A stretch of 64,000 nucleotides of DNA from Belliella filtrata (GCF_022549775.1 NZ_JAKZGP010000003.1:1-64000); one strand, 5' to 3'. Counted from the stretch's first letter, positions 1 through 8,768 are shown. Numbers and translations are program-made. Notes: generated by a model not told the origin, from the sequence alone.

Positions 1-89
1 GGGCCGTCAGAGACGATGACGTTGATAGGCAGCAGGTGTAAAGTCAGAGATGACATAGCTGAGCTGTACTAATTGCCCGAAAACTTACG
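1..89 (+). rRNA. rrl: 23S rRNA, 3' end (partial)
   Basis: The first bases carry the conserved last helices of 23S rRNA, including the GTACTAATTGCCCG segment close to the 3' terminus. The gene enters from outside the window. The exact mature end is not visible and was placed by analogy with other bacterial 23S genes. The spacer to the 5S gene is about 190 bp and holds no tRNA that I can see. Confidence 0.9.
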
Positions 90-278
90 TGCTATCAGCC
101 CGTTCAATTTTCTGCGAGACATATCAAGCCCGAAATTAATCGGGAGAGACAAGAAGCAATAAGCGAGAGATTAGAGCATAGTCCCGTGTAAGTTGAAGTC
201 AAAGAACAAAAGAAATAAAGAGATTGAGGATAGAGCTGTCTAACAGTTTAAACGCTATCTTCTAAAAGTCTCAAAGAT

Positions 279-388
279 TAGGCGGCCTAGCGCAGGGGTC
301 CCACCTCTTCCCATCCCGAACAGAGAAGTTAAGCCCTGCTGCGCCGATGGTACTGGGGTTACACCCGGGAGAGTAGGTCGCCGCCACA
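279..388 (+). rRNA. rrf: 5S ribosomal RNA
   Basis: The sequence has the typical 5S layout. A 5' strand (GGCGGCCTAGCGCAGGGG) pairs with the 3' end at 378-386, and the internal conserved stretch CCCATCCCGAACAGAGAAG is present. It follows the 23S gene in the same orientation and is followed at once by a terminator, so it closes the rRNA operon. Confidence 0.95.
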
Positions 389-394
389 TTATTA

Positions 395-424
395 AAAAGC
401 CTTTCAGGAAACTGAGAGGCTTTT
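395..424 (+). terminator. rRNA operon terminator
   Basis: An imperfect hairpin (AAAAGCCTTTCAG, GAAA loop, CTGAGAGGCTTTT) ending in T residues lies directly after the 5S gene. It is a good intrinsic terminator for the rRNA operon. Confidence 0.85.
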
Positions 425-570
425 GGCGTTTATGGGGGAAAACGAGAGATTAGAAATTAGAGACAAGAGAGTACTTTTAGTTTTTGAAGAATGCAAAACA
501 TTCTATCCTTCCTAAATTATCAACCGTCCAACTGAGACAGTCTGTATCTATGATAGAATCAATCGGGAAT

Positions 571-738
571 CTAAACGCTATCCTTACTTTCGTAAGGGCA
601 GTGTTTACAACCGTTTTTACAGCAATACCCTCGTCTAATATGATATTGCGCAGTGAAAACCATCAATCCATTTTCATTTAAATAATAGTCTCCAGCAATC
701 AGTTTTGGCGGTGTACTTTGCTTCTTTTTTGAATTCAT
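571..738 (-). CDS. DUF5522 family small cysteine-rich protein
   Basis: A 55-codon reading frame on the minus strand starts with ATG at 738 and ends with TAG at 571. The product has a Lys-rich N-terminus, then a GDYYLNENGLMVFTAQYH stretch, then the cysteine cluster GYCCKNGCKHCPY. This pattern (Y-hydrophobic-VFT..YH followed by RGYCC..GC.HCPY) is what I know as the DUF5522 family of Bacteroidota and Proteobacteria. The four cysteines and one histidine suggest a metal-binding knuckle, but the function is unknown. It is convergent with the rRNA operon and divergent from rocD. Confidence 0.8.
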   Translation of the reverse strand: MNSKKKQSTPPKLIAGDYYLNENGLMVFTAQYHIRRGYCCKNGCKHCPYESKDSV

Positions 739-761
739 GCGTTAAGCTGTCTGGCTTTTAT

Positions 762-769
762 TATATTTG
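762..769 (+). promoter_or_regulatory. Candidate -7 box of the rocD promoter
   Basis: TATATTTG matches the Bacteroidota -7 element TAnnTTTG and lies 56 bp before the rocD start. No clear -33 TTG is seen at the expected spacing, so this is a partial match. Confidence 0.4.
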
Positions 770-825
770 TTCAATACTGAAATAGTTCTATAGATGACTT
801 TTAGTGAATCAAAAATACAATTATT

Positions 826-2100
826 ATGATGGAAACAATCAATTCGAGTAAACAAGCAATTGAATTAGAAGAAAAGTACGGGGCTCATAATTATCACCCC
901 TTACCTGTCGTGTTGAGTAGAGGTGAAGGAGTGTTTCTTTGGGATGTTGAAGGTGAGAAGTATTATGATTTTTTGTCAGCATATTCTGCTGTTAACCAAG
1001 GCCATTGTCATCCTCGCATTAAAGAAGCATTGATCGAACAGGCTGGTACTTTAACATTAACATCTAGGGCTTTTTACAATAACATATTAGGCCCTTTTGA
1101 AAGATACATCACATCGTATTTTGGTTTTGATATGGTTTTGCCCATGAACACAGGGGCAGAAGGTGTAGAGACAGCGTTGAAAATAGCAAGGAAATGGGGA
1201 TATGAAAAAAAAGGTATTGTAGAAAATGAGGCAGTTATCATTGTTGCAGAAAATAATTTTCATGGCAGGACAACTACAGTAATTTCATTTTCCAATGATG
1301 AAAATGCTCGAAAAAACTTTGGCCCATATACGCCAGGTTTTGCCAAAATCCCATATGATGATATTCCGGCTTTGGAAAATGCCCTAAAGGATCAGCATGT
1401 AGTTGCATTCTTGGTGGAACCGATTCAAGGTGAAGCAGGTGTGTATACTCCAGCTGAAGATTATATCCGAAAAGTTTCGGAAGCTTGCAAGAAAGCTAAT
1501 GTGCTTTTTATCGCTGATGAAATCCAAACAGGGATTGCTAGGACTGGTTCATTATTAGCAGTATGTGGAAATTGTAGTTGTGAAGGACATTGTGAGCAGC
1601 AGCCTTCTTATACAAAGCCAGATATGTTGATTTTAGGAAAAGCTATTTCTGGTGGATTTTATCCTGTTTCTGCTGTACTAGCTGACGAGGATGTTATGAG
1701 TGTAATTCGTCCAGGCCAACATGGTTCTACGTTTGGAGGAAATCCGCTAGGGGTGAAAGTTGCAATGACAGCCCTTGAGGTAGTTAGAGATGAAAGACTC
1801 GCACTTAACGCTAGAAAACTTGGAGTCATTTTTAGACAAAGAATGCAGGTATTAGTTGATCAATATTCAATTCTAAAGCTTGTTCGAGGCAAAGGTTTGT
1901 TGAATGCAGTAGTAGTGAATGATACAGAGGAAAGTTCTACTGCCTGGGATATGTGTGTGGCCCTTAAGGATAATGGCTTACTAGCGAAACCTACACATGG
2001 CAACATAATCAGGTTTGCACCTCCTCTAGTAATGACGGAAGAGCAGTTGCATGAATGTTGTGATATAATTGAAAAAGTAGTGAAGGATTTCTCAAAATAG
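826..2100 (+). CDS. rocD: Ornithine--oxo-acid aminotransferase
   Basis: This 424-residue class III PLP aminotransferase transfers the delta-amino group of ornithine to 2-oxoglutarate, giving glutamate semialdehyde in arginine catabolism or proline synthesis. Visible marks are [20 protein letters not shown], the [14 protein letters not shown] segment, the FIADEIQTG aspartate region, and the PLP lysine in [10 protein letters not shown] (K272). Length and motifs fit ornithine aminotransferase rather than acetylornithine aminotransferase. An insert with clustered cysteines ([10 protein letters not shown], about residues 247-256) is seen in many bacterial members. The start is ATG at 826 or 829. 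Arginase and arginine decarboxylase lie elsewhere in this window. Confidence 0.92.
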   Translation: MMETINSSKQAIELEEKYGAHNYHPLPVVLSRGEGVFLWDVEGEKYYDFLSAYSAVNQGHCHPRIKEALIEQAGTLTLTSRAFYNNILGPFERYITSYFGFDMVLPMNTGAEGVETALKIARKWGYEKKGIVENEAVIIVAENNFHGRTTTVISFSNDENARKNFGPYTPGFAKIPYDDIPALENALKDQHVVAFLVEPIQGEAGVYTPAEDYIRKVSEACKKANVLFIADEIQTGIARTGSLLAVCGNCSCEGHCEQQPSYTKPDMLILGKAISGGFYPVSAVLADEDVMSVIRPGQHGSTFGGNPLGVKVAMTALEVVRDERLALNARKLGVIFRQRMQVLVDQYSILKLVRGKGLLNAVVVNDTEESSTAWDMCVALKDNGLLAKPTHGNIIRFAPPLVMTEEQLHECCDIIEKVVKDFSK

Positions 2101-2164
2101 GTAATCAATAATTGAACCTAAAAGTTAAGTAGTGTTCATTAAATCATTCCCTCATGTTTATGCT

Positions 2165-2194
2165 AAAATCCAAAGGTAATACTTTGGATTTTTT
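2165..2194 (+). terminator. rocD terminator
   Basis: An 11-bp perfect stem (AAAATCCAAAG / CTTTGGATTTT) with a 6-base loop is followed by a T run. A TATCTTTG box, possibly the promoter of the next gene, begins at its last base (2194-2201). Confidence 0.8.
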
Positions 2195-2230
2195 ATCTTT
2201 GTACCTTAACTGAACCAAACCTATTAATTC

Positions 2231-2890
2231 ATGCAAAAAGCTATAATTTTCGATATGGATGGAGTAATCTGTCATACAAATCCATTTCATTCATTGGCAT
2301 TCAAATCTTTTTTTGAAAAACGGGATATGTTTCCTACGGAAGAGGAATTTGCCCAGCATATGTATGGCAAAAGTAATTCTTATATCATGAGTCATTTTTT
2401 TGAGAGAAAAATTGAAGGCGAAGAGTTACTTCAGCTAGAAGATGAAAAAGAAAGTTTATTTAGAGAAATCTATAAAAATGAAATTGATCCTATTGCAGGC
2501 TATTTAGAGTTTTTAATTGAATTGAAAGCCAATGGAATTGTCACAGGAGTGGCTACTTCGGCTCCATTGGCTAATTTGGAACTTATAGGTAATAAATTAA
2601 ATCTGTTTGACAAAATGGAGTCAGTTTTGGCAAGTGAGCATGTAACTAAGCATAAGCCAGACCCTGAAGTGTATTTGAAATCAGCGAGAAACTTGAAAGT
2701 ACACCCCAGTCAATGTGTGGTTTTTGAAGACTCATACTCGGGGGTAACTGCTGCTATCAATGCAGGGATGAAAGTAGTAGGCGTATTGTCATCACACTCA
2801 AAAAAAGAGCTCCCTATTTGCGATTTGTATATTGAGAATTACATAGGGCTCAATATTGATTCAGTTCTGAGTTTGATTTCAGGAAAGTAA
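2231..2890 (+). CDS. HAD-family hydrolase, beta-phosphoglucomutase-like
   Basis: This 219-residue HAD hydrolase has the nucleophile motif DMDGV (D8, D10) near the N-terminus, a helical cap region, a TSAP motif II near residue 110, a KPDPEVYL lysine motif III near 145 and a VFEDSYSGVTAA motif IV near 165. The cap type and the motif IV signature place it with beta-phosphoglucomutase-like sugar phosphatases. The substrate cannot be read from the sequence. It stands between two terminators and is probably monocistronic. Confidence 0.8.
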   Translation: MQKAIIFDMDGVICHTNPFHSLAFKSFFEKRDMFPTEEEFAQHMYGKSNSYIMSHFFERKIEGEELLQLEDEKESLFREIYKNEIDPIAGYLEFLIELKANGIVTGVATSAPLANLELIGNKLNLFDKMESVLASEHVTKHKPDPEVYLKSARNLKVHPSQCVVFEDSYSGVTAAINAGMKVVGVLSSHSKKELPICDLYIENYIGLNIDSVLSLISGK

Positions 2891-2927
2891 AGATTAAGAA
2901 GAGTATTTATTTATAATGGAAAATTAT

Positions 2928-2963
2928 AACCTCGAGTATGCTATATATACTTGAGGTTTTTTT
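2928..2963 (+). terminator. Terminator after HAD hydrolase gene
   Basis: A 12-bp stem with one G-T pair (AACCTCGAGTAT / ATACTTGAGGTT) is followed by seven T residues. The remainder of the gap up to 3236 is very AT-rich and presumably carries the promoter of the porin gene; no consensus TAnnTTTG box with a good -33 was found there. Confidence 0.85.
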
Positions 2964-3236
2964 GTTTTGAGTATAAATGCATAGGAAATTCACTTAATAA
3001 TTTTTTGACTTTTTATTAACATTGGTTGATGCTTAACATTAGCATAATATTGATTTTGCGGCTATTTGGCTATTTCGTGCTGTTTTTCAATTATTTGATC
3101 TTGTTTAATCAATGTTTGATGATATATCTCAATTTTTGGCGTAACAAATTTTTAATTTCTTGTTCATTATAAAGAAATATTAGAGTCTCACTTTTGCGTT
3201 GCTGTACAATTATTCTATTTATCAATTTTTCATTTA

Positions 3237-4445
3237 ATGAACAAATTCGTAATCATGATCATCATCTTGATGGTCTATACAATGGATGGATTTTCCAACA
3301 TTGATCCCGTTGACTCTATCGCTTCAGAAGAGATGAAGACTATCATTAGAAAGCCTTGGTATGAAACTATTCAGCTTAGAGGTTACGCACAAATGCGTTA
3401 TAATGGATTCTTTGAAACAAACCCAGACTTACAATGTGCGCAATGCGATAGGTCTTGGGGTGGTGATGCAGATGGCTTTTTCTTTCGTAGGATAAGGTTG
3501 ATTTTTTCTGGACAAATACATGAGCGAGTTTTTATGTATATCCAGCCAGATTTGGCTTCTGGAGGAAATAACACAGCCCAAATTAGAGATGCATATTTTG
3601 ATTTGGGTCTTGATGCAAAACAAGAGTTTAGACTAAGAATAGGTCAATCAAAAGTGCCATTCGGGTTTGAAAACTTACAATCAAGCCAAAATAGACTTCC
3701 TTTGGATAGGCATGATGGGATGAATTCAGCCGTACTAAATGAGCGGGATTTAGGTGTGTTTTTTTATTATGCTCCTTCAGAGATAAGAAAACGTTTCAAT
3801 TATCTAGTAAACTCCGGGCTTAAAGGATCAGGTGATTATGGTATGTTTGGTTTAGGCCTTTATAATGGTCAGACGGCTAATTTGCCAGAACAGAATAGAA
3901 ATTTCCACGTGGTAAGTAGAGCCACATATCCTTTTGAGCTAGCCTCTGGTCAGATAATTGAAGCATCATTTCAGGCTTATACAGGTAAGTTTGTAATCAA
4001 TAGAGAGATGAAGACAGATACAGATCAGACTGAGTTCGAGGAGTTTCGGTATGGGCCTACGTTTGTGATGTATCCACAGCCATTTGGCTTTCAAGCTGAG
4101 TTTAATTGGGGAAGAGGGCCTGAGTATGATCCGGAGTTGGATGATGTAGTAGATGCGCCATTGAGAGGTGGGTATATATTAGCTAACTATTTCTATGAAG
4201 CCGGAAAACACTTATTTATCCCATTTACAAGGTATCATTATTATCAGGGAGGTAAAAAATTCGAATTTGATGCAACAAGACACCGGGTGAGAGAATTAGA
4301 GATTGGTGTAGAGTGGCAGCCTCATAGAAACTTTGAGTTGGTAGCAATGTACACGATTTCAGATAGGACATTTGAAAACTCCCTAAATCCTGATAATCGA
4401 CAAAAGGGAAGCTTGCTAAGGCTTCAAGCTCAAGTTAATTTTTAA
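3237..4445 (+). CDS. Phosphate-selective porin O/P-like outer membrane protein
   Basis: This 402-residue protein starts with a short hydrophobic signal-like segment and then shows the OprO/OprP-type pattern: GYAQMRYNGFF, FFFRRIRLIFSGQIHERVFMYIQPDLAS, then RDAYFDLGLD and RLRIGQSKVPFGFENLQSS. It ends with alternating beta strands and LLRLQAQVNF, the usual aromatic end of an outer membrane barrel. The family name comes from phosphate porins, but in Bacteroidota the substrate is seldom known. The next gene (a thioredoxin) starts 48 bp downstream, so the two may be co-transcribed. Confidence 0.8.
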   Translation: MNKFVIMIIILMVYTMDGFSNIDPVDSIASEEMKTIIRKPWYETIQLRGYAQMRYNGFFETNPDLQCAQCDRSWGGDADGFFFRRIRLIFSGQIHERVFMYIQPDLASGGNNTAQIRDAYFDLGLDAKQEFRLRIGQSKVPFGFENLQSSQNRLPLDRHDGMNSAVLNERDLGVFFYYAPSEIRKRFNYLVNSGLKGSGDYGMFGLGLYNGQTANLPEQNRNFHVVSRATYPFELASGQIIEASFQAYTGKFVINREMKTDTDQTEFEEFRYGPTFVMYPQPFGFQAEFNWGRGPEYDPELDDVVDAPLRGGYILANYFYEAGKHLFIPFTRYHYYQGGKKFEFDATRHRVRELEIGVEWQPHRNFELVAMYTISDRTFENSLNPDNRQKGSLLRLQAQVNF

Positions 4446-4493
4446 TTTCCATTTAAAGAATATATCTTTAGTCTAAACTAAGCAAATATTCAC

Positions 4494-5006
4494 ATGAAAG
4501 CACTTGTTAGCGTCCTATTATCTTTGGTTATTTTCTTGTCTACTTCAGAAGTGGATCATATAAGTTTCAAGGATGATTTCAATAAGGTACTATCTAATAC
4601 AGCTGAGATCCCCGCATTAGCTCCTGGAGAAGTTGCTGTAATCAATTTATGGGCAACTTGGTGTGGGCCTTGTATTAAGGAGATTCCTGAGATGAATGAA
4701 ATTGTAGAAGAATATGAAGGTAAGAATGTGAGATTTTTAGCGTTTTCTGAGGAAAACAGGAGTGTTTACGATACATTTCTTTCCAAAAGACCAGACTTTA
4801 AATTTAGTTATGAGATGAGCTTTGGAAACAAAGAAGCTGCAGCAATGATCAAAGCTCTAGATCAAAGTGAATATAAAGGTAGGGCGATACCCATACATGT
4901 TTTGATTGACAAGGATGGTCAAGTAGTTGATACCTTCATAGGTGCATCTCCAATGAATATTCAAAAAATTAAGGACTTCTTAAGTGAACATGCTTCTGCT
5001 GAATAG
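4494..5006 (+). CDS. TlpA-like thioredoxin-fold protein (copy 1)
   Basis: This 170-residue protein has a hydrophobic N-terminus (residues 1-17) that looks like a signal sequence or anchor, followed by a thioredoxin fold with the redox motif WATWCGPC (C57 and C60) and a downstream cis-Pro region in RAIPIHVLIDKDGQVV. It is expected to act in the periplasm as a thiol-disulfide oxidoreductase. It is clearly a paralogue of the protein at 7344-7850. The two share INLWATWCGPCI and EGKNVRFLAFS and the same length. Confidence 0.82.
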   Translation: MKALVSVLLSLVIFLSTSEVDHISFKDDFNKVLSNTAEIPALAPGEVAVINLWATWCGPCIKEIPEMNEIVEEYEGKNVRFLAFSEENRSVYDTFLSKRPDFKFSYEMSFGNKEAAAMIKALDQSEYKGRAIPIHVLIDKDGQVVDTFIGASPMNIQKIKDFLSEHASAE

Positions 5007-5009
5007 TGT

Positions 5010-5017
5010 TAACTTTG
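5010..5017 (+). promoter_or_regulatory. Candidate -7 box of the hemB promoter
   Basis: TAACTTTG matches TAnnTTTG exactly, lies 4 bp after the stop of the thioredoxin gene and 23 bp before hemB. A -33 TTG was not found at the normal spacing. Confidence 0.45.
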
Positions 5018-5039
5018 CATTGAGTTAAGAATACAAATT

Positions 5040-6008
5040 ATGCAAAGAAGACCAAGAAGAAACCGAAAGTCACAAACTATTCGCAATATGGTGGAAGAGA
5101 CTCGACTTTCTGTTAAAGACTTTATATTTCCTATGTTCCTTATTGATGGGGTTAATCAAAAGATTCCAGTGGCCTCAATGCCCGGAATATATAGATATTC
5201 TTTGGATTTGATGTTGCGTGAGATTGAGGACTGCGTGAATTTAGGAATCATGGCATTTGATGTTTTTCCTGCTTACCCTGAAAGCAAAAAAGATAAATTT
5301 GCTACAGAGAGTCATCATCCAGAAACTTTTTATCTTAAAGCTATTTATACTATAAAGCAAAAGTTTCCTGAAGTTGTTCTCATGACTGATGTGGCGATGG
5401 ATCCTTATAGTTCTGATGGGCATGATGGGTTGGTAGAGGATGGAAAGATTTTGAATGACGAAACGCTCGAAATTTTAGGTAAAATGTCTTTAGCGCAAGC
5501 CCAAGCTGGTGCTGATATTTTAGGCCCCTCAGACATGATGGATGGTAGAGTCGGCTATATCAGGGAAGTTCTAGATAGTCAGGGGTATACTGACGTTTCT
5601 ATCATGTCATATACGGCGAAGTATGCCTCTGCTTTTTATGGGCCTTTTAGAGACGCCTTGGATTCTGCTCCTAAACATGGAGATAAAAAAACCTATCAAA
5701 TGGATCCAGCCAATTATTATGAAGCAATGATAGAGGCTGATTTGGATACTGAGGAAGGAGCAGATTTTTTGATGGTTAAGCCAGCTTTGGCCTACTTGGA
5801 TGTGATAAGGTTACTCAAGGATAACTCAAACTTACCGATAGCTGCTTACAATGTCAGTGGTGAATACGCCATGATTAAAGCTTCTGCAGAGAAAGGATGG
5901 TTAGATGGAGAACGTGCGATGCTAGAGTCATTGCTGAGTATAAAAAGAGCGGGAGCCAATATCATCTTGAGTTACTTTGCTAAAGAATTTGCAATGCTAG
6001 ATAAGTAG
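5040..6008 (+). CDS. hemB: Porphobilinogen synthase (delta-aminolevulinic acid dehydratase)
   Basis: This 322-residue cytoplasmic enzyme condenses two 5-aminolevulinate molecules to porphobilinogen in haem synthesis. The Schiff-base lysines are visible in MSYTAKYASAFYGPF (K194) and FLMVKPALAYLD (K247). The metal-site loop reads DVAMDPYSSDGHDGL, without the cysteines of zinc-type enzymes, so it should belong to the magnesium or metal-independent class. The length is normal for the family. A strong terminator follows. Confidence 0.95.
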   Translation: MQRRPRRNRKSQTIRNMVEETRLSVKDFIFPMFLIDGVNQKIPVASMPGIYRYSLDLMLREIEDCVNLGIMAFDVFPAYPESKKDKFATESHHPETFYLKAIYTIKQKFPEVVLMTDVAMDPYSSDGHDGLVEDGKILNDETLEILGKMSLAQAQAGADILGPSDMMDGRVGYIREVLDSQGYTDVSIMSYTAKYASAFYGPFRDALDSAPKHGDKKTYQMDPANYYEAMIEADLDTEEGADFLMVKPALAYLDVIRLLKDNSNLPIAAYNVSGEYAMIKASAEKGWLDGERAMLESLLSIKRAGANIILSYFAKEFAMLDK

Positions 6009-6033
6009 GAGGGTGAAAGCCCTCTTTTTTTTT
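6007..6033 (+). terminator. hemB terminator
   Basis: A short GC-rich hairpin (GAGGG, TGAAAG loop, CCCTC) is followed by nine T residues and begins inside the hemB stop codon. Confidence 0.85.
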
Positions 6034-6167
6034 GTCATTTCTAAAAAAGCAAATCACTAAATGTATAATGTATTGACTAATTTTGATTTAATACAATTTT
6101 ACGATATATTGATTTTTTAATAGCTTAGTCGAAAAAGAAGGTTCTTCCTTTTCTCAAATCCTATAAA

Positions 6168-7304
6168 ATGAAAATTGATAATACTTTAGTATTGCTTCTG
6201 TTTTTTCTTATGTCATGTTCAGAAACGAGCACTAGTTCATATCGTTTGCTAAGTAGTAATGAAGTCCTAGCTTTCCATATTGATGAACATACCCCAAATG
6301 CAAGTCTTGGTTTTTTGGCATTTGAGGACTTGTTGTTTAATGTAGTGTGGGAGAAAAATGAGCTTCAGATCTATGATATTATCCAAAGTAAATTTGTCAA
6401 GCGACTGAATTTTGATGTTGAGGGTGATCAAGGAGTTGGTCAAATATTTGGTTTTCATGTTCATAATCTTGATAGCATTTTCTTGTTTGGTCAAGTTGCG
6501 CCATTTGTTTATTTGACTGATACTAGTGGAGTACTAAAGCATCGTCTTCGCTATGAGATCCCCGACGGATATACTTCAGCGTTTGTTCATCCTCATTATT
6601 TTGTATCTCCACCAGTTGTCAAGGGTGAGGAAATGATCGTGAAAACGCATGTTAATGGTAGTTATCGAGAATTCACCAATGATCTCTTGAGCTCAAGCCA
6701 TCTAGTCTATGCATTGAATTTAAAAAATGGAAAAGTTAGATTGATGAATCATTTGTATCCTGATGATTACTTGAAAGGTGGGTTGAAGCATTTTGAACCA
6801 AGTATGGCCATGGGAAAGGATAAGGTGGTTTATTCATTATTTGGAGATCATCGGTTGTTTTATGCAGCTTCATTTGAAGAAGAGCTAAGTTCAGTCGAAG
6901 CTGCAAGTGAGTATTTAGATAGTAATTTAAAGCTTCTTCCAACTGGAGGAGAAAGACTCGAAACCATGCAATACATGAATACCAGTTCCAGATATGATAA
7001 CCTGATTTATGATTCATATAGGAACTTGTATTATAGGTTTGCTTACCCATCATTAGACTTGACTGATATAAATGATATTCAAAGGTTGAGAATTGCGCCA
7101 GGGCCATTTGTTATCATGGTACTTGACGAAGAGTTGAATGTGTTGGGGGAAACCTATTTTGAAGCGGGCAGGTATTTACCTAACAATTTCTTTGTCCATA
7201 AGGATGGGTTGTATATATCTACCAATCATCCTGATAATCCAGAAAATGAAGAAGATGAATTCAAGTTTGAGTTGCTGGAAATCAGAAATGAATTACCCAA
7301 CTAG
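6168..7304 (+). CDS. DUF4221-like lipoprotein
   Basis: This 378-residue protein has a lipoprotein signal (LLLFFLMSCS, Cys17) and a long, strand-rich body with no catalytic motif that I recognise. The layout (lipobox, then a propeller-like region with repeated short strands, ending in a predicted late beta sheet) resembles the DUF4221 lipoproteins common in Algoriphagus-type Cytophagales, but that assignment is from memory of the family shape. It lies 39 bp before the second TlpA-like gene and probably forms an operon with it. Confidence 0.5.
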   Translation: MKIDNTLVLLLFFLMSCSETSTSSYRLLSSNEVLAFHIDEHTPNASLGFLAFEDLLFNVVWEKNELQIYDIIQSKFVKRLNFDVEGDQGVGQIFGFHVHNLDSIFLFGQVAPFVYLTDTSGVLKHRLRYEIPDGYTSAFVHPHYFVSPPVVKGEEMIVKTHVNGSYREFTNDLLSSSHLVYALNLKNGKVRLMNHLYPDDYLKGGLKHFEPSMAMGKDKVVYSLFGDHRLFYAASFEEELSSVEAASEYLDSNLKLLPTGGERLETMQYMNTSSRYDNLIYDSYRNLYYRFAYPSLDLTDINDIQRLRIAPGPFVIMVLDEELNVLGETYFEAGRYLPNNFFVHKDGLYISTNHPDNPENEEDEFKFELLEIRNELPN

Positions 7305-7343
7305 AAAGGTTTTGGGTAACAATCAGTTTAAACATATGGTGCT

Positions 7344-7850
7344 ATGAAAATATATAGTATTCTAAGCATTCAATTGATCTTTACTTTGTTTTCCTTAAAC
7401 ATGGATAGCAGTGATAACTTTAAAAACCTGCTGAATCAAAGTGTGAAAGACAATAAATATATTCTTCAAGTGAAGCCGCAAGAAGCAGTCGTTATAAATC
7501 TTTGGGCGACATGGTGCGGACCTTGTATAAGAGAAGTAAAAGATTTGAATGAGCTTGTAGAAGCTTATGAAGGTAAAAATGTGAGGTTTTTAGCCTTTTC
7601 AAAGGAGTCAGTTGATGATTACAAGGCTTTCAGGAAGGGCAGACCGAATTTTAAATTTAAATATGAGCTGAGTTTTGGTGATGTTAATACAGTTAAACTG
7701 TTGCAACAGTTGGATAAAAATGATGGAGTGAGAGTCATTCCTGTACATATTCTGATAGATAAAGAAGGTCAGGTAGTAGAGGTTTTGAGAGGTGCGTCTT
7801 GGACAAATCTCCAAAAAATCAAAAGCTTTCTGAATACCCAGACTGGGTAA
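7344..7850 (+). CDS. TlpA-like thioredoxin-fold protein (copy 2)
   Basis: This 168-residue protein has a hydrophobic N-terminus and the WATWCGPC redox motif (C58 and C61), with the cis-Pro region VIPVHILIDKEGQVV. It is a close paralogue of the protein at 4494-5006, differing mostly in the N-terminal 45 residues. Expected role: periplasmic thiol-disulfide exchange. It follows the DUF4221-like lipoprotein gene and may serve it or other extracytoplasmic clients. Confidence 0.8.
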   Translation: MKIYSILSIQLIFTLFSLNMDSSDNFKNLLNQSVKDNKYILQVKPQEAVVINLWATWCGPCIREVKDLNELVEAYEGKNVRFLAFSKESVDDYKAFRKGRPNFKFKYELSFGDVNTVKLLQQLDKNDGVRVIPVHILIDKEGQVVEVLRGASWTNLQKIKSFLNTQTG

Positions 7851-7947
7851 AGTTTAAAGTAAGGCTGTTTGAATAAGATTGATTAGGACGTTTGACTTCA
7901 AATCTCTCACATTTTTAAAACTTTACGGAATATTTTTACGCATGCCT

Positions 7948-7978
7948 TTTGGTTATTCGTGAAAAACTCCGATATTTG
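7948..7978 (+). promoter_or_regulatory. Promoter of the rpmB operon
   Basis: TTTG at 7948-7951 is followed after exactly 19 bp by GATATTTG at 7971-7978. This is the Bacteroidota consensus TTTG-N19-TAnnTTTG with one mismatch in the -7 box. It lies 44 bp before rpmB. Confidence 0.65.
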
Positions 7979-8022
7979 CAGACTCAATTAGAAAAACGCA
8001 TTAAATATTACGATCATATATC

Positions 8023-8265
8023 ATGGCAAAAGTTTGTGACATCACTGGTAAAAGACCTCAAGTAGGTAATAATGTATCGCATGCGAACAACAAGACCAAG
8101 CGTAGATTCTACCCTAACTTGCACAAAAAGTCTTTTTATGTGCCTGAGGAAGATGCTTGGATCACCTTGAAAGTTTGTTCGAAAGCTTTGAGAACCATCA
8201 ATAAGAATGGTATCAGCGCAGTTTTGAAAAAGGCTCAAAACGAAGGTTACATTATCATTAAATAA
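8023..8265 (+). CDS. rpmB: 50S ribosomal protein L28
   Basis: This 80-residue basic protein starts with [20 protein letters not shown], the L28 signature, and continues with [20 protein letters not shown]. Only single cysteines remain, so it is the form that does not bind zinc. It is the first gene of a small ribosomal operon with rpmG and the DUF4295 gene. Confidence 0.97.
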   Translation: MAKVCDITGKRPQVGNNVSHANNKTKRRFYPNLHKKSFYVPEEDAWITLKVCSKALRTINKNGISAVLKKAQNEGYIIIK

Positions 8266-8295
8266 TTATTGACTCTCTATAAATAGTTCAAGAAG

Positions 8296-8478
8296 ATGGC
8301 TAAGAAAGGTAACAGAGTACAAGTGATTTTGGAATGCACGGAGCATAAAACTTCGGGTATGCCAGGTACTTCAAGATATATCACTACCAAAAACCGTAAG
8401 AATACTACAGAGAGATTGGAATTGAAGAAGTTCAACCCTATCTTGAAGAAAGTAACGGTTCATAAAGAAATTAAATAA
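8296..8478 (+). CDS. rpmG: 50S ribosomal protein L33
   Basis: This 60-residue protein carries the L33 pattern [14 protein letters not shown]...[19 protein letters not shown]. One cysteine is present where zinc-binding forms have two CxxC pairs, so it is a zinc-independent form. It starts 30 bp after rpmB and 44 bp before the DUF4295 gene. Confidence 0.97.
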   Translation: MAKKGNRVQVILECTEHKTSGMPGTSRYITTKNRKNTTERLELKKFNPILKKVTVHKEIK

Positions 8479-8522
8479 TCAAAGGACTGATTGCTGAAAG
8501 GCAATATTAAACCCTCAAAGAT

Positions 8523-8675
8523 ATGGCTAAGAAAGTAGTAGCAACGCTAAAAAAAGAAGGTGGTGTAACTTACGCTAAAGTTATCAAGGCTGTAAAGTCT
8601 GAGAAAACTGGTGCTTACACCTTCAGAGAAGAAATGGTCCCTACCACTGCGGTACAGGATACATTGAAAAAATAA
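8523..8675 (+). CDS. DUF4295 family small basic protein, likely Bacteroidota ribosomal protein
   Basis: A 50-residue frame starts with ATG at 8523 and ends with TAA at 8675. The product begins MAKKVVATLKKEGGVTYAKV and contains EKTGAYTFREEMVP. This is the DUF4295 family, confined to Bacteroidota and almost always next to rpmB-rpmG. From memory, the protein seen in Flavobacterium ribosomes and named bL38 corresponds to this family; I hold that identification with moderate confidence. It is the last gene of the operon. Confidence 0.88.
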   Translation: MAKKVVATLKKEGGVTYAKVIKAVKSEKTGAYTFREEMVPTTAVQDTLKK

Positions 8676-8702
8676 TTGCCATTTGCATCGTAATGCAAAT
8701 AT

Positions 8703-8738
8703 AAAGTCCCTCTGAGTACGACTCTAGAGGGACTTTTT
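8703..8738 (+). terminator. Terminator of the rpmB-rpmG-DUF4295 operon
   Basis: An 11-bp stem (AAAGTCCCTCT / AGAGGGACTTT) followed by T residues separates the ribosomal genes from ftsY, which starts 31 bp later. Confidence 0.88.
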
Positions 8739-8768
8739 CATTATATTCGGGCTCAAATTGTAAATACT

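Noticed and set aside
90-278. Search for a tRNA or other RNA in the 23S-5S spacer
   Set aside because: No cloverleaf or other recognisable RNA seen by eye; the spacer is probably processing stems only.
484-681. 65-codon frame on the plus strand
   Set aside because: It opens with TTG, has no recognisable product, and is antisense to the better supported DUF5522 gene at 571-738.
2981-2991. ATAGGAAATTC, similar to the Rrf2-like element, upstream of the porin gene
   Set aside because: It is about 250 bp before the gene, far from any promoter box, and the 7-mer core is expected several times by chance in this window.
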